From NCBI RefSeq assembly GCF_016887965.1, contig NZ_JAFDVD010000014.1, positions 34,811-98,810 of the forward strand: a DNA stretch of 64,000 nt. Reading direction: 5' to 3'. Made by a program: the position numbers and the translations under genes. This document shows positions 1-8,688 of this stretch, in pieces; positions within the stretch are counted from its first letter, which is position 1; every line of letters begins with the position of its first letter. This stretch comes from Phycicoccus sonneratiae. Its GTDB lineage: Bacteria > Actinomycetota > Actinomycetes > Actinomycetales > Dermatophilaceae. Under the pieces are notes generated by a model. That model had not been told where the DNA came from, did no database searches, and saw only the letters and a list, made by a program, of their open reading frames with translations.

Positions 1-78
1 TGCCCCAAGGACCAGCCGCTCCCCATCGCCGTGCAGACCCGCGAGTACCTCGCCTCCCTCGGCCTCGGCCTGAAGTGA
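1..78 (+). CDS. 3' end of an unidentified CDS, possibly a sugar-phosphate isomerase/epimerase
   Basis: The first base is inside a reading frame that codes 25 residues and stops at TGA 76-78. The tail ends in a short hydrophobic stretch with LASLGLGLK at the terminus. The next gene starts 18 bases after this stop and has its own ribosome binding site, so the two probably form one operon. TIM-barrel isomerases of inositol loci can have tails like this, and the neighbours are inositol genes, but 25 residues cannot identify the family. That it is a coding end is well supported; the product is a guess. Confidence 0.5.
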   Translation, partial: CPKDQPLPIAVQTREYLASLGLGLK

Positions 79-95
79 CCCAGGAGACCGACGAC

Positions 96-1100
96 ATGAC
101 CGTCCGCATCGGGATGATCGGCCCCGGGGGCATGGGGCAGGCCCACATCGACCGCATCCACACCGTCATCGCCGGCGGTCGGGTCGTCGCCGTCAGCGAT
201 GTCAACGCCGACAACGCGCAGGCCGTCGCCGAGCGCATCGGGGCTGTCGCCCACGCCGGCTCGGCCGAGCTCATCTCCAGTCCCGAGGTCGACGCCGTGA
301 TGATCTGCAGCTTCGGCCCGGCCCACGAGGTCGACGTGCTCGCGTGCATCGCCGCGGGCAAGCCGGTGTTCTGCGAGAAGCCGCTGACGCCGACGGCCGA
401 CGCCGCGCTGCGGATCATGGACGCCGAGCAGGCTGCCGGCCGCAAGCTCGTCACCGTCGGGTTCATGCGCCGCTTCGACGCCGGCTACCGGCAGATGAAG
501 GCCCTCCTCGACTCCGGCGACCTCGGCGAGACCCTCATGGTGCACTGTGCCCACCGCAACCCCACGGTGCCGGAGATCTACACCTGGGACATGGCGATCA
601 ACGACACGGCGATCCACGAGGTCGACACCATGCGCTGGCTGCTCGGCGAGGAGTTCGTCTCCGCCCGGGTCGACACCCCGAAGAAGACCTCCCTGCGCTT
701 CCCGCACCTCCAGGACCCGCTCGTGCTCATCCTCACGAGCGAGTCGGGCGTCCGCGTCGACGACGAGATCTTCGTCAACTGCCAGTTCGGCTACGACATC
801 CGCTGCGAGGCCGTCGCCGAGAAGGGTGCCGTGAGCCTCGCCGACCAGAACGTCATCGACGTGCGCTCGGGTTTCAGGGCCTCGAACGCCATCACCCGCG
901 ACCACAACGAGCGGTTCTGGGGCGCCTTCGTCACCGAGGTCCAGGAGTGGATCTCGGCGGTGGCCCGGGGCGAGCACACGGGGTCGACCTCGTGGGACGG
1001 CTACGCCGCCGCCTGCGTCTGCGACGCCGGGGTCCAGGCCCTGACCGAGGACGGCGAGGTCGCCGTCGAGATGATCGAGAAGCCGGCGTTCTACGCCTGA
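96..1100 (+). CDS. iolG: Gfo/Idh/MocA oxidoreductase, inositol 2-dehydrogenase-like
   Basis: This is a 334-residue NAD(P)-dependent sugar dehydrogenase of the cytoplasm. The Rossmann motif GPGGMG is at residues 9-14 and the family EKP motif at 94-96. K95, D170 and H174 have the spacing of the catalytic Lys, Asp and His of Bacillus IolG (recalled as K97, D172, H176). It probably oxidises myo-inositol or a related cyclitol to the 2-keto form. The ATG at 96 is chosen because AGGAG lies 9 bases before it; a GTG at 75 in the same frame overlaps the upstream stop and lacks a site. It is one of two such dehydrogenases here (the other starts at 11473), so it may instead act on a different isomer such as scyllo- or D-chiro-inositol. 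The family call is firm and the substrate is inferred. Confidence 0.85.
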   Translation: MTVRIGMIGPGGMGQAHIDRIHTVIAGGRVVAVSDVNADNAQAVAERIGAVAHAGSAELISSPEVDAVMICSFGPAHEVDVLACIAAGKPVFCEKPLTPTADAALRIMDAEQAAGRKLVTVGFMRRFDAGYRQMKALLDSGDLGETLMVHCAHRNPTVPEIYTWDMAINDTAIHEVDTMRWLLGEEFVSARVDTPKKTSLRFPHLQDPLVLILTSESGVRVDDEIFVNCQFGYDIRCEAVAEKGAVSLADQNVIDVRSGFRASNAITRDHNERFWGAFVTEVQEWISAVARGEHTGSTSWDGYAAACVCDAGVQALTEDGEVAVEMIEKPAFYA

Positions 1101-1114
1101 CCCGAGGAGACCCG

Positions 1115-1537
1115 ATGACCGTCGCCGTCGCACACCACGCCAGCGGGGCCAGCGCCTACGTCATGGAGGCCGCGGTCGACGAGGCCGCTCGCCGCGACAC
1201 CACCCTGGTGGTGATCAACGTCGTGACGACCAAGGACCTCGACACCGAGGAGGCGCTGCGCTCCGGTATCGGGGGCCTGGTCGAGCAGGCGGCGGCGGCC
1301 CGGGGAGTCGACGGTGTCGGGTGGGAGGTGGTCATCGCGACGAGCGAGGACGCCACCATCGACGACACGGCGACGGCCATCCTCGATGCCGCGGAGGCTG
1401 CAGGCGCCCAGATGCTCGTCATCGGTGCGCGCCGTCGCTCACGGGTCGGAAAAGCCTTCCTCGGCAGCGTGACCCAGGAGCTCCTGCTCGACTCCAGCGT
1501 CCCGGTCCTCGTCGTCAAGGACCCGGTCTCCGCCTGA
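1115..1537 (+). CDS. Universal stress protein, UspA family
   Basis: A 140-residue single-domain Usp protein of normal length. The C-terminal half carries the ATP-binding loop pattern, with GARRRSRVGKAFLGSV ending in the Gly-Ser pair that contacts phosphate. The start has GAGGAGA a few bases upstream and follows the dehydrogenase stop by 14 bases, so the two are probably co-transcribed. Such proteins bind ATP and help cells withstand starvation or oxidative stress; the specific partner is unknown. Why it sits with inositol genes is not evident from the sequence. Downstream is a strong hairpin that would end the transcript. Confidence 0.85.
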   Translation: MTVAVAHHASGASAYVMEAAVDEAARRDTTLVVINVVTTKDLDTEEALRSGIGGLVEQAAAARGVDGVGWEVVIATSEDATIDDTATAILDAAEAAGAQMLVIGARRRSRVGKAFLGSVTQELLLDSSVPVLVVKDPVSA

Positions 1538-1600
1538 GTCGTACCCCGGCCGCGCGGGTCGGATCCGCGTCGCGTGGGTCCGGGGCCCCCGGACGACGAA

Positions 1601-1631
1601 AGCCCCCGGCGACCCAGTTCCGCCGGGGGCT
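1601..1631. terminator. Bidirectional terminator hairpin
   Basis: A perfect 10-bp stem (AGCCCCCGGC at 1601-1610 pairing with 1622-1631) closes an 11-base loop. It lies between the convergent stress-protein gene and the ABC ATPase gene and can serve both. There is no T tract, as is usual for actinobacterial terminators. Confidence 0.75.
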
Positions 1632-1658
1632 CCCGTCGCCGAGGCGAACGGGACGAGC

Positions 1659-2564
1659 TCAGAGGCTCTCGTCCTGTTCCTCCTCGAGGAGCTCGGCCCG
1701 CGCGTCGGCCGCGAGGGTCGGCGCCACCACGTCGGCCGCACCGTCCGGCGCCGGCGGAACGACCTTGCCGGGGTCGGCCCCGGCCAGCTCGTGGGACAGC
1801 TCGGCGAGCTCCTGCCCGCCGGCCATCTCTCCCGTCAGCTGCTCGAGGGTGAGCTCGTCGCGGTGGGCGTCGAGGACCACCCTGCCGAGCTTGAGGATGA
1901 CGAAGTGGTTGCCCACGAGGTAGGCGTGGTGCGGGTTGTGGGTGATGAAGATGACCCCGAGGCCGGCGTCACGCATCTTGAGGATGTACTTGAGCACCAC
2001 GCCCGACTGCTTGACCCCGAGGGCGGCCGTCGGCTCGTCGAGGATGACGACGTTGGCACCGAAGTAGATCGCCCGGGCGATCGCGATGACCTGTCGCTGT
2101 CCTCCCGACAGGGCCGACACCGGCCGGTCCAGGTCGGGAATGACGATGCCCATCTTGGTGAGCTCCTCGCCGGCGACCTTCTTCATCTCGTCGATGTCGA
2201 GGCCTACGCCCTTGCGGATCTCGTTGCCCAGGAAGAAGTTGCGCCACACGGACATCAGCGGCGCCAGAGCGAGGTCCTGGTACACCGTGGCGATGCCCGA
2301 CGACTGGGCCACTCGTGGGGAAGCGAAGTGGGTCTCCTCCCCGTCGAGCTTCATCGAGCCCTCCGTGTAGTCGTGCAGGCCGGCGATGATCTTGATGAGG
2401 GTCGACTTGCCCGCCCCGTTGTCGCCGAGAACGCAGGTGACCTCACCCTTGCGGACCCGGATGTTCACCCCACGCAACGCGTGGACGTTGCCGTAGCGCT
2501 TGCCGATGTCGTCGAGCTCGAGGATCGGTGCCGTGGTGGTCCTGGTCTGGTCGGTGATGGTCAT
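1659..2564 (-). CDS. Sugar ABC importer ATPase (RbsA/FrcA-type, single domain)
   Basis: A 301-residue ABC ATPase that would power uptake by the permease encoded just upstream. It has Walker A GDNGAGKST near residue 42, signature LSGGQRQ and Walker B VVILDEPTA, followed by an H-loop in FITHN. Most ribose-type importers use a two-domain RbsA of about 500 residues; this one has a single cassette, like fructose/inositol-type FrcA. Its ATG overlaps the permease stop by 4 bp (ATGA), which indicates translational coupling. The gene ends a transporter operon that reads binding protein, permease, ATPase. Inositol is the likely substrate from context, but a related sugar cannot be excluded. Confidence 0.85.
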   Translation of the reverse strand: MTITDQTRTTTAPILELDDIGKRYGNVHALRGVNIRVRKGEVTCVLGDNGAGKSTLIKIIAGLHDYTEGSMKLDGEETHFASPRVAQSSGIATVYQDLALAPLMSVWRNFFLGNEIRKGVGLDIDEMKKVAGEELTKMGIVIPDLDRPVSALSGGQRQVIAIARAIYFGANVVILDEPTAALGVKQSGVVLKYILKMRDAGLGVIFITHNPHHAYLVGNHFVILKLGRVVLDAHRDELTLEQLTGEMAGGQELAELSHELAGADPGKVVPPAPDGAADVVAPTLAADARAELLEEEQDESL

Positions 2565-3598
2565 GCCTGCGCCTTCCTCTTCACGGCCTGGTTGACGAGG
2601 ACCGCCCCGATGAGCAGGACGCCCATGAAGGTCTTTAGCCAGTCGACGTCCCAGCCCGCGTAGGTGATGCCGAGGTTGGTCATGCCGTAGATCAGGGCAC
2701 CGACCGTCGCGCCGGCCACCGAGCCGTAGCCACCGGTGAGCAAGCAGCCGCCGATGACCGCCGCGATGATGTAGATGAACTCGTAGCCGACGCCGGCCCC
2801 GGACTGCACGTTGTTGTACTCGAAGAGGTTGTGCATCCCGAGGAGCCAGGCTCCGAAGCCGACGCCCATGAAGAGCACGACCTTGGTGGCGGTGACGGGC
2901 ACACCGACGGCGCGGGCCGCCGCGGAGTCTCCGCCGGCGGCGAAGATCCAGTTGCCGTACTTGGTCCGGAGCAGGACGAAGGACAGGATCCCGGTGAGGA
3001 TCAGCCAGTAGATGACGGGGATCTTCAGCTCGATCGGCCCGAGCTGCCAGGTGGAGGCGAACACCGCGTGCGCGGTGCTCCACCCGTCCATGTCACTGAT
3101 GTTGTTCGACGAGACGCCGCCCGCGATGATGCGGGTCAGCGCGAGGTTGGCTCCGGAGAGCACGAAGAACGAACCGAGCGTCACGAGGAAGCTGGGCAGC
3201 TTCGTGGCCTGCAGCAGCCAGCCGTTGAAGGCGCCGACCGCCACCGAGAAGACGAGCGCGATGGTCACGCCCATCCACACGTTGAGCCCGAAGTACCAGG
3301 TGGCGTGGGCCGCACAGAGGCTCGACGAGACCACCGCGACACCAGCGGAGAGGTCGAACTCCCCACCGATCATCAGCAGGGACACGAAGACCGCCATGAT
3401 CCCGATGGTCGACGCCTGGTACATCACGGTGCCGATGTTCCCCAGCTCGCGGAAGGCGGGAGCCATGACGAGGAACAGGGCGGCGATGGCCACGGCGCCG
3501 ATCACGGCCCCGACGGCCGGCATCCCGAGGTAGGTGGACAGAGACGACCGGGCCTGGACCCGGTCGTCTCCTGCCACCGCTGGTGTCGCGGTGCTCAT
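2561..3598 (-). CDS. Sugar ABC importer permease, RbsC family
   Basis: A 345-residue integral membrane permease of the BPD_transp_2 (RbsC-like) family with about ten hydrophobic segments. The family pattern GGEFDLS is near residue 84 and a GAxxGxxNG-like loop is near 140. It would form the membrane channel of the importer together with the ATPase and lipoprotein on either side. It starts 7 bases after the lipoprotein stop and its stop overlaps the ATPase start, so the three form one operon. Substrate specificity resides mainly in the binding protein, and the neighbouring iol genes suggest inositol. Confidence 0.87.
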   Translation of the reverse strand: MSTATPAVAGDDRVQARSSLSTYLGMPAVGAVIGAVAIAALFLVMAPAFRELGNIGTVMYQASTIGIMAVFVSLLMIGGEFDLSAGVAVVSSSLCAAHATWYFGLNVWMGVTIALVFSVAVGAFNGWLLQATKLPSFLVTLGSFFVLSGANLALTRIIAGGVSSNNISDMDGWSTAHAVFASTWQLGPIELKIPVIYWLILTGILSFVLLRTKYGNWIFAAGGDSAAARAVGVPVTATKVVLFMGVGFGAWLLGMHNLFEYNNVQSGAGVGYEFIYIIAAVIGGCLLTGGYGSVAGATVGALIYGMTNLGITYAGWDVDWLKTFMGVLLIGAVLVNQAVKRKAQA

Positions 3599-3605
3599 CG
3601 TCCGG

Positions 3606-4607
3606 TCACCGCGTCCCGTTGGCCGCGAAGCCCGCGACGGCCTCGACGTTGCTCGCGTCGATGAACGCCGGACCCGTCGCGACGTTCTGGCCGCCGCCGA
3701 GGGTGTTGCCGTTCTTCTTGTAGAGCCAGATGCTGTCGATGGCCAGGTAACCCTGGAGGTAGGGCTGCTGGTCGACCGCGAAGGTCACCGACTTGTCCTG
3801 GATCGCCTTGATGAGCTCCTCGTTCGTGTCGAACGTGCCGACCTTCGCGCTGCTGCCCGCGGACTTCACGGCCTTGCCGGCGTCGAGGGCGAACTGCGCC
3901 CCGAGGGTGACGACGTAGTCGACCGTCTTGTCCTGGGTGAGCGCGGCCTGGATCTTCGTCGTCACGTCCGCGTCGTCGCGGCCGTTGACGTAGAGCCGGG
4001 TGACCTTGGCCCCGCCGGCACCCTTGGTGACACCGTCGCAGCGGGCCTCGAGCTGGGACTGGCCCTGCTCCTGGATGACGCAGAGGATGTTCTTCGCGCC
4101 GTCACCGGCCGCCTTCTGACCGACCGCGAGACCCGCGTCGCTCTCGCCCTGGCCGAAGTAGCCGATGGCGCCGAGCCCGAGGGCGTCCGGCCCACCCGCG
4201 TTGAACATCGACACCGGGATGCCGGCGGCGACGGCCTTCTTGATGACGTCGCCGATGGCGCCCGTGTTCGGGTCGGTGACCGCGATGCCGTCCGGCTTCT
4301 TGTCGATGGCGGCCTGGATGAGCTGGGCCTGCTTGGTGGCGTCCGGGTCGTTCGTGTACTGGAAGTCGACGCCGTCCTTGGCGGCGGCCGCCTCCGCGCC
4401 CTTGCGGATGCGGTCCCAGAACGTGTCACCGGGAGCCTGGTGGGTGACCATGATGATGGTCATCGTCTTCTCGGCGGCCGCGCCGGTGTCGGCGGAGCTG
4501 TCGGTCGATGCCTTGCCGCCGCTGGAGCTGCACGCGGCCAGGGCGATGGTGGCGGATGCCGCGACGACGGAGGCCGTGAGCGCCTTCCGGAATCGACTCT
4601 GATTCAT
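3606..4607 (-). CDS. Sugar-binding lipoprotein of the ABC importer (periplasmic-binding-protein-4 family)
   Basis: A 333-residue lipoprotein. It begins with a basic n-region, a hydrophobic core and the lipobox LAAC with the lipid-attached Cys at 26, then a Ser/Gly/Ala-rich linker. The rest is the two-lobed RbsB/IbpA-like fold that recognises sugars (the DxxK... and FDTNEE segments are typical). It would capture substrate at the outer face of the membrane for the permease. An AAAGGA sequence about 10 bases before the ATG serves as ribosome binding site. The 5' leader holds a hairpin (4632-4655) and an operator-like site (4849-4858) that matches the one before iolC, so it is probably controlled by the same GntR repressor. 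Confidence 0.87.
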   Translation of the reverse strand: MNQSRFRKALTASVVAASATIALAACSSSGGKASTDSSADTGAAAEKTMTIIMVTHQAPGDTFWDRIRKGAEAAAAKDGVDFQYTNDPDATKQAQLIQAAIDKKPDGIAVTDPNTGAIGDVIKKAVAAGIPVSMFNAGGPDALGLGAIGYFGQGESDAGLAVGQKAAGDGAKNILCVIQEQGQSQLEARCDGVTKGAGGAKVTRLYVNGRDDADVTTKIQAALTQDKTVDYVVTLGAQFALDAGKAVKSAGSSAKVGTFDTNEELIKAIQDKSVTFAVDQQPYLQGYLAIDSIWLYKKNGNTLGGGQNVATGPAFIDASNVEAVAGFAANGTR

Positions 4608-4631
4608 GGGGACGGTGTCCTTTCGGGGCGT

Positions 4632-4655
4632 ACCTCCCGCAACCCTGCGGGAGGT
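4632..4655 (-). promoter_or_regulatory. Stem-loop in the leader of the sugar importer operon
   Basis: ACCTCCCGCA (4632-4641) and TGCGGGAGGT (4646-4655) form a perfect 10-bp stem with a 4-base loop, 25 bases before the lipoprotein start. One arm contains a CCTCCC element that resembles an anti-Shine-Dalgarno sequence. It could protect the mRNA end or modulate initiation; both ideas are inference. Confidence 0.5.
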
Positions 4656-4842
4656 CTGGGTGCCGCGCCGGTGGGCCCATGGAGGCCTGCCCGGGATGCG
4701 CGCTCGCGACGATGCGGCGGTGGCCGGTGGGGTCGGAGGGAGGGTGTCCCCGCCGGCGGTCCACGGACCGGTCGAGCTGTTCAGTTGGGTGGGCCGGGGT
4801 GGCCTCGGGTGTTATTGGACCGCTTGGAGGATGATGATGTCA

Positions 4843-4862
4843 AGCAATTGTCCTGACATTCG
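4843..4862 (-). promoter_or_regulatory. Putative IolR-type operator before the importer operon
   Basis: TGTCCTGACA at 4849-4858 sits within an imperfect dyad (AATTGTCCTGACATT). It matches the Corynebacterium glutamicum IolR motif as I recall it (KGWCHTRACA) at every position. Similar sites lie at 7772-7789 and 8608-8617. It stands in the 281-base gap between iolD and the importer operon, where a promoter reading into the importer is expected. Confidence 0.6.
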
Positions 4863-4888
4863 GTCATTCTGTGACCGGGTCGAGACCA

Positions 4889-6799
4889 TCAGAGGTAGGG
4901 GCGCTGGGCCCTCTTGTTCTCGAGGTGCTCCTCGAAGGCCTGCTGCGTCGACTCCAGCGCCGAGACCTCGGACACCGGCACGTCCCACCAGGCCGACCCG
5001 GGCGGGTTCGGGCCCAGGAGGTCGGTCTCGATGTAGAGGACGGTCGTGTGGTCGGAGGCCGCGGCCTTCGCGTAGTTCTCCCGGAACTCGGCCATCGACC
5101 CGCAGCGCAGCACGTCGGCGCCCCACGACTCGGCGTTGGCGGCGAGGTCGAACGGCACGTTCTCGCCGTCGAGGCGGCCGGTGGAGGCCTGCCGCATCCG
5201 GTACTTCGTCCCGAACCGCTGGGAGCCGCGTGACTCGGACAGCGCTCCGATGGAGGCGAACCCGTGGTTCTGGAGCAGCACGAGGATGACCTTGACCCCT
5301 TCGGAGACGATCGTCGCGAGCTCCATCGGCAGCATCTGGTACGTGCCGTCTCCGACGATGGCGACCACCTGCTGCGCATCCCCCACGGCCATCTTCACCC
5401 CGAGGGAGGCCGGGATCTCGTAGCCCATGCAGGAGTACGCGTACTCGACGTGGTACTGCTCGGGAGTCGAGGCGCGCCACAGGCACTGGAGGTCGCCGGG
5501 CATCGAGCCCGCCGCGTTGATGACGACGTCCTTCGGGCCCATCAGCTCGTTGAGCGCGCCGAAGACCTCGGTCTGCGCGGGGAGCGGGGTGTGGTCGCGG
5601 TGGAAGCACTCGTCGACGACCTGCTGCCACGCGGCGTCGAGGTCGACGGCCTCCTGGCGGTAGGCGTCGTCGACCCGCCAGCCGGCCAGCCCGTCCGTGA
5701 GGGCGCGCAGGGCCTCGCGGGCGTCGGCGAGGAGCATCGTCGCCCCGTGCTTGGCCGCGTCGAAGCCGAGGACGTTGACGTTGACGAAGCGCACGTCCTC
5801 GTCGGCGAAGACCGTGTGGCTGGCGGTCGTGAAGTCGGAGTAGCGGGTGCCGATACCGATGACGACGTCGGCCTCGCGGGCCAGCGCGTTCGCTGCCGAG
5901 GAGCCGGTGGACCCCACGCCGCCGACGGCGGACGGGTGGTCCCAGTTGATGGCGCCCTTGCCGGCGTGGGTGTCGGACACCGGGATCCCCGTGGCGGTGG
6001 CGAACGCCCGCAGCTCCTCGGAGGCCTCCGAGTACACGACCCCACCACCGGCGACGACGAGCGGTCGCTTCGCCGAGCGGATGACCTCGAGGGCCCGGGC
6101 CAGTGCGGCGGGCTCGGGGACGGGTCGGCCGATGTGCCACACCCGCTTGCGGAAGAAGGCCAGCGGCCAGTCGTGGGCCTCGGCCTGGACGTCCTGCGGG
6201 AGGCAGACCGTGACGGCGCCGGTGTCGGCGGGGTCGGTGAGCACGCGCATCGCGTTCATCAGCGAGGGGATGAGCTGCTCGGGCCGGTGCACCCGGTCGA
6301 AGAAGCGCGACACCGGGCGGAAGGCGTCGTTGACGCTCACCGACAGGTCGCCCGGGTCCTCGAGCTGCTGGAGCACGGGGTCGGGGACGCGGTTGGCGAA
6401 CTGGTCGGCGGGGAACAGGAGCACCGGGATGCGGTTGGTCGTCGCGAGCGCCGCCCCGGTGACCATGTTCGTCGCGCCCGGGCCGATCGAGGTCGTCACG
6501 GCCAGCACCTGGCGGCGGTTCCGGGTGCGGGAGAACGCCGTCGCCGCGTGCACGGCACCCTGCTCGTTGCGTGCGAGGTAGTACGGCAGGTCGCCGAGCA
6601 CGTCGTCGCCGCTCGCGCCCTCCTCGCCCTGCACCTGGGCCTGGAGCAGCGCCTGCCCGACCCCCGCGACGTTGCCGTGACCGAAGATGCCGAACATCCC
6701 GGTGACGAGCCGCTGCTCGACCCCGTCGCGCTCGGAGTACTGGGCGGCCAGGAACTTCACGAGCGCCTGGGCGGTGGTCAGCCGCACGGTCGCGGTCAT
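4889..6799 (-). CDS. iolD: 3D-(3,5/4)-trihydroxycyclohexane-1,2-dione hydrolase
   Basis: A 636-residue thiamine-diphosphate enzyme of the acetolactate-synthase fold, the usual IolD length. It opens the cyclohexanedione ring to 5-deoxy-glucuronate, the third step of inositol catabolism. The N-terminal PYR domain shows the SIGPGATNM loop. The C-terminal PP domain has the ThDP/Mg motif beginning GDGTYQM and ending with Asn-His in LLQNHG. The ATG is preceded by AAGGAG 7 bases upstream. It lies 45 bases behind iolH and is probably co-transcribed with it from the iolH promoter and operator. Confidence 0.95.
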   Translation of the reverse strand: MTATVRLTTAQALVKFLAAQYSERDGVEQRLVTGMFGIFGHGNVAGVGQALLQAQVQGEEGASGDDVLGDLPYYLARNEQGAVHAATAFSRTRNRRQVLAVTTSIGPGATNMVTGAALATTNRIPVLLFPADQFANRVPDPVLQQLEDPGDLSVSVNDAFRPVSRFFDRVHRPEQLIPSLMNAMRVLTDPADTGAVTVCLPQDVQAEAHDWPLAFFRKRVWHIGRPVPEPAALARALEVIRSAKRPLVVAGGGVVYSEASEELRAFATATGIPVSDTHAGKGAINWDHPSAVGGVGSTGSSAANALAREADVVIGIGTRYSDFTTASHTVFADEDVRFVNVNVLGFDAAKHGATMLLADAREALRALTDGLAGWRVDDAYRQEAVDLDAAWQQVVDECFHRDHTPLPAQTEVFGALNELMGPKDVVINAAGSMPGDLQCLWRASTPEQYHVEYAYSCMGYEIPASLGVKMAVGDAQQVVAIVGDGTYQMLPMELATIVSEGVKVILVLLQNHGFASIGALSESRGSQRFGTKYRMRQASTGRLDGENVPFDLAANAESWGADVLRCGSMAEFRENYAKAAASDHTTVLYIETDLLGPNPPGSAWWDVPVSEVSALESTQQAFEEHLENKRAQRPYL

Positions 6800-6844
6800 C
6801 GTCGACTCCTTCGTCGGGCAGGGTTCTCGGCCGGGTCCGGCCGG

Positions 6845-7726
6845 TCAGGAGGTGCTGGAGAAGCGGGCGACCTGTTCGGTCATCGTCCGCAGCTGGTAGC
6901 GGGCCATCTCGTCGGCGTTCTCGTCCTCGGCGAAGACCGAGTTGCACATCACCGTGCCGGGCCGGTCGTAGAAGCCGATCTCGGCGAGCCCGCCGAAGAA
7001 GTCGTCCCAGTCGAGGTCGCCGGCTCCGATCCGCAGGTGCTGGTGCACGCGCGCGGTGTTGCCCGGAGGGTTGGAGATGTAGCGCAGGCCGTGCGAGCGG
7101 TGGTGGTCCATCGTGTCGGCGACGTGGACGAGGCGGATGAGGTCGCCGGCGGCGCGCATGATCTCGCGCATCGGGTGCCCCATGTGGAAGGTGTGGCAGG
7201 CGACGTAGACCATCCCGACGTTGGGGGAGTTCAGGCCCCGGATCATCCGGACCGCCTCGAGCCCGTCCTCGACGAAGTCGTCGGGGTGCGGGTCGATGAG
7301 CACGTCGATGCCCTCGCGCTCGATGATCGGCAGCAGTTCCTCCATCGAGCGGTGGAAGGCGGCCTCGGACTCCTCCGCCCGCTCGGGCCGGCCGGAGAAC
7401 TCGGTGCCGATGACCCGCACGTCGAGGTCGACGGCGATCTGGATGATCCGCTGCCAGTTGCGCACGGCGGCCTCGCGGGCCCACTCGTCGGGGCTCGACC
7501 ACCGCTGCACGGGCAGGAGGGAGGCGATGCCGACCCCGGCGCCGTCGCAGGCCCTCTTGAGCGACCGGACGAGGGCGTCGTCGGCCTTGGGGTGGCGGAA
7601 GAACGGGACGAGGTCGACGTGCGGCGTCAGCTGGATGTGCTCGTAGCCCAGGTCGGCGACGACGCGCGGGAAGTCGAGCAGCGCGTGGTCGTGGTGGAAG
7701 GGCGTGGGGTCCTGGGCGATCTTCAC
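6845..7726 (-). CDS. iolH: IolH-like sugar-phosphate isomerase/epimerase (TIM barrel)
   Basis: A 293-residue AP-endonuclease-2/TIM-barrel protein. The opening MKIAQDPTPF resembles the N-terminus of Bacillus IolH, and metal-binding His and Glu/Asp residues are spread as in the family (EFSG near 131, DPHPDD near 175, HVAD near 220). IolH occurs in many inositol operons but its reaction is not well defined. An IolE role (inosose dehydratase, same fold) is the main alternative, and no other complete gene here would supply that step. The GTG start has GGGAGG 8 bases upstream. The promoter region carries a perfect palindrome (7772-7789). Confidence 0.78.
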   Translation of the reverse strand: MKIAQDPTPFHHDHALLDFPRVVADLGYEHIQLTPHVDLVPFFRHPKADDALVRSLKRACDGAGVGIASLLPVQRWSSPDEWAREAAVRNWQRIIQIAVDLDVRVIGTEFSGRPERAEESEAAFHRSMEELLPIIEREGIDVLIDPHPDDFVEDGLEAVRMIRGLNSPNVGMVYVACHTFHMGHPMREIMRAAGDLIRLVHVADTMDHHRSHGLRYISNPPGNTARVHQHLRIGAGDLDWDDFFGGLAEIGFYDRPGTVMCNSVFAEDENADEMARYQLRTMTEQVARFSSTS

Positions 7727-7771
7727 GTCGGGGTCCTCCCGGGCCCATCGGAGCGGGCGCCATCACATGGC

Positions 7772-7789
7772 CTAATGTCAGAACATTAG
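7772..7789. promoter_or_regulatory. Palindromic operator before iolH-iolD
   Basis: CTAATGT and ACATTAG form a perfect 7-bp inverted repeat separated by CAGA. It lies 46 bases upstream of the iolH start and shares AATGTCnnnACAwTwG with the sites at 4843-4862 and 8605-8621. A GntR/HutC dimer typically binds such a dyad, and its gene (iolR-like) is the next one. Confidence 0.7.
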
Positions 7790-7823
7790 CACTCTAACGT
7801 CCTGCGGACCCCTGCGGAACCCC

Positions 7824-8561
7824 TCAGCGGTCGTGGACGGTGACGTCGAAGGCGTACTGGTCGTAGCGGTAGCAGTGGTCGCCGTACTCGACCGCCTCGC
7901 CCTTGGCCGAGTAGGCGCGGCGGCTCATCGTGAGGAGCGGGTCGCCGGCGGCCAGGCCGAGCAGCTTGCGCTCACGTGCGGTGGGCCGCCGGGCACCGAT
8001 GGTCTGGTGCGCGATGACCGGGTGGGCACCCCGGGAGCGGAGGACGGCGTAGAGGCTGGCGTCGGCGAGGTCGCCCTCGGTGAGGTCGGCGAACTGCGGC
8101 GGGAGCCAGTTGTGCATGAGGGCGGCCGGCACGTCGTCGACCGACCGGAGCCGCACGAGCGACACGAGGGGGGTGTCGGCGGGCAGGCCGAGGGCCTCGG
8201 AGGCGACGGCGTCGACGACGTCGGTGTCGAGGGAGACCACGGTCGTCCGTGGCTTCTGTCCCTTGCGGACCATGTCGTCGTAGAGGCTGGTCAGCTCGTC
8301 GCGCCGGTGGATGACCTGGCTGGCCACGGTCGTCCCGACCCCGCGACGGCGGACGAGCAGCCCGCGGCCCACGAGCTCGGCGATGGCCCGCCGTACCGTG
8401 GGCCGCGAGAGCTCGAGGCGGTCGGCGAGGGCCAGCTCGTTCTCGAACGGGTCGCCGGGCTTGAGCCGGCCGCTGTCGATGGCCGCGGTGAGCTGCTCGG
8501 CGAGCTGGTGGTAGAGCGGGACCGGGCTGGCGCGGTCGATGGTGACGGCGATCTCGGGCAT
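7824..8561 (-). CDS. iolR: GntR/HutC-family repressor of inositol genes (IolR-like)
   Basis: A 245-residue regulator. Residues 1-75 form the winged helix with LELSRPTVRRAIAEL as recognition helix, and residues 90-240 are a UTRA ligand domain of the HutC subfamily. It is transcribed away from the iolC operon and lies between the two iol units, as expected for a local repressor that releases DNA when an inositol intermediate appears. The ATG at 8561 is chosen because a -10-like TACACT lies 6 bases before it, which would give a leaderless mRNA; longer versions have no support. Three related operator sites surround the gene. The IolR name rests on context and site similarity. Confidence 0.82.
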   Translation of the reverse strand: MPEIAVTIDRASPVPLYHQLAEQLTAAIDSGRLKPGDPFENELALADRLELSRPTVRRAIAELVGRGLLVRRRGVGTTVASQVIHRRDELTSLYDDMVRKGQKPRTTVVSLDTDVVDAVASEALGLPADTPLVSLVRLRSVDDVPAALMHNWLPPQFADLTEGDLADASLYAVLRSRGAHPVIAHQTIGARRPTARERKLLGLAAGDPLLTMSRRAYSAKGEAVEYGDHCYRYDQYAFDVTVHDR

Positions 8562-8604
8562 GGCGGCAGTGTACGGGCGAGGTTGACAACGAGTCCGCTC
8601 TTGC

Positions 8605-8651
8605 AAATGTCCTAACAAATGTTGACACGAGCCCGGGACGTTTGGCAGCCT
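8605..8651 (+). promoter_or_regulatory. iolC promoter with IolR-type operator
   Basis: TGTCCTAACA (8608-8617) matches the IolR motif I recall (KGWCHTRACA) exactly. Immediately downstream are a -35 TTGACA (8622-8627), an 18-base spacer and a -10-like CAGCCT (8646-8651). An operator abutting the -35 box fits repression of the iolC operon. The divergent repressor promoter lies about 40 bases away. Confidence 0.65.
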
Positions 8652-8688
8652 TGTCGCCAGACACCCCCACCGACCGCGAGGAGGAACC

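Noticed and set aside
5264..7789. Long open frame on the plus strand opposite iolD and iolH
   Set aside because: Its translation is Val/Gly/Asp/Arg-rich without domain patterns, and the minus-strand genes here have clear motifs. It is an antisense artefact of high GC.
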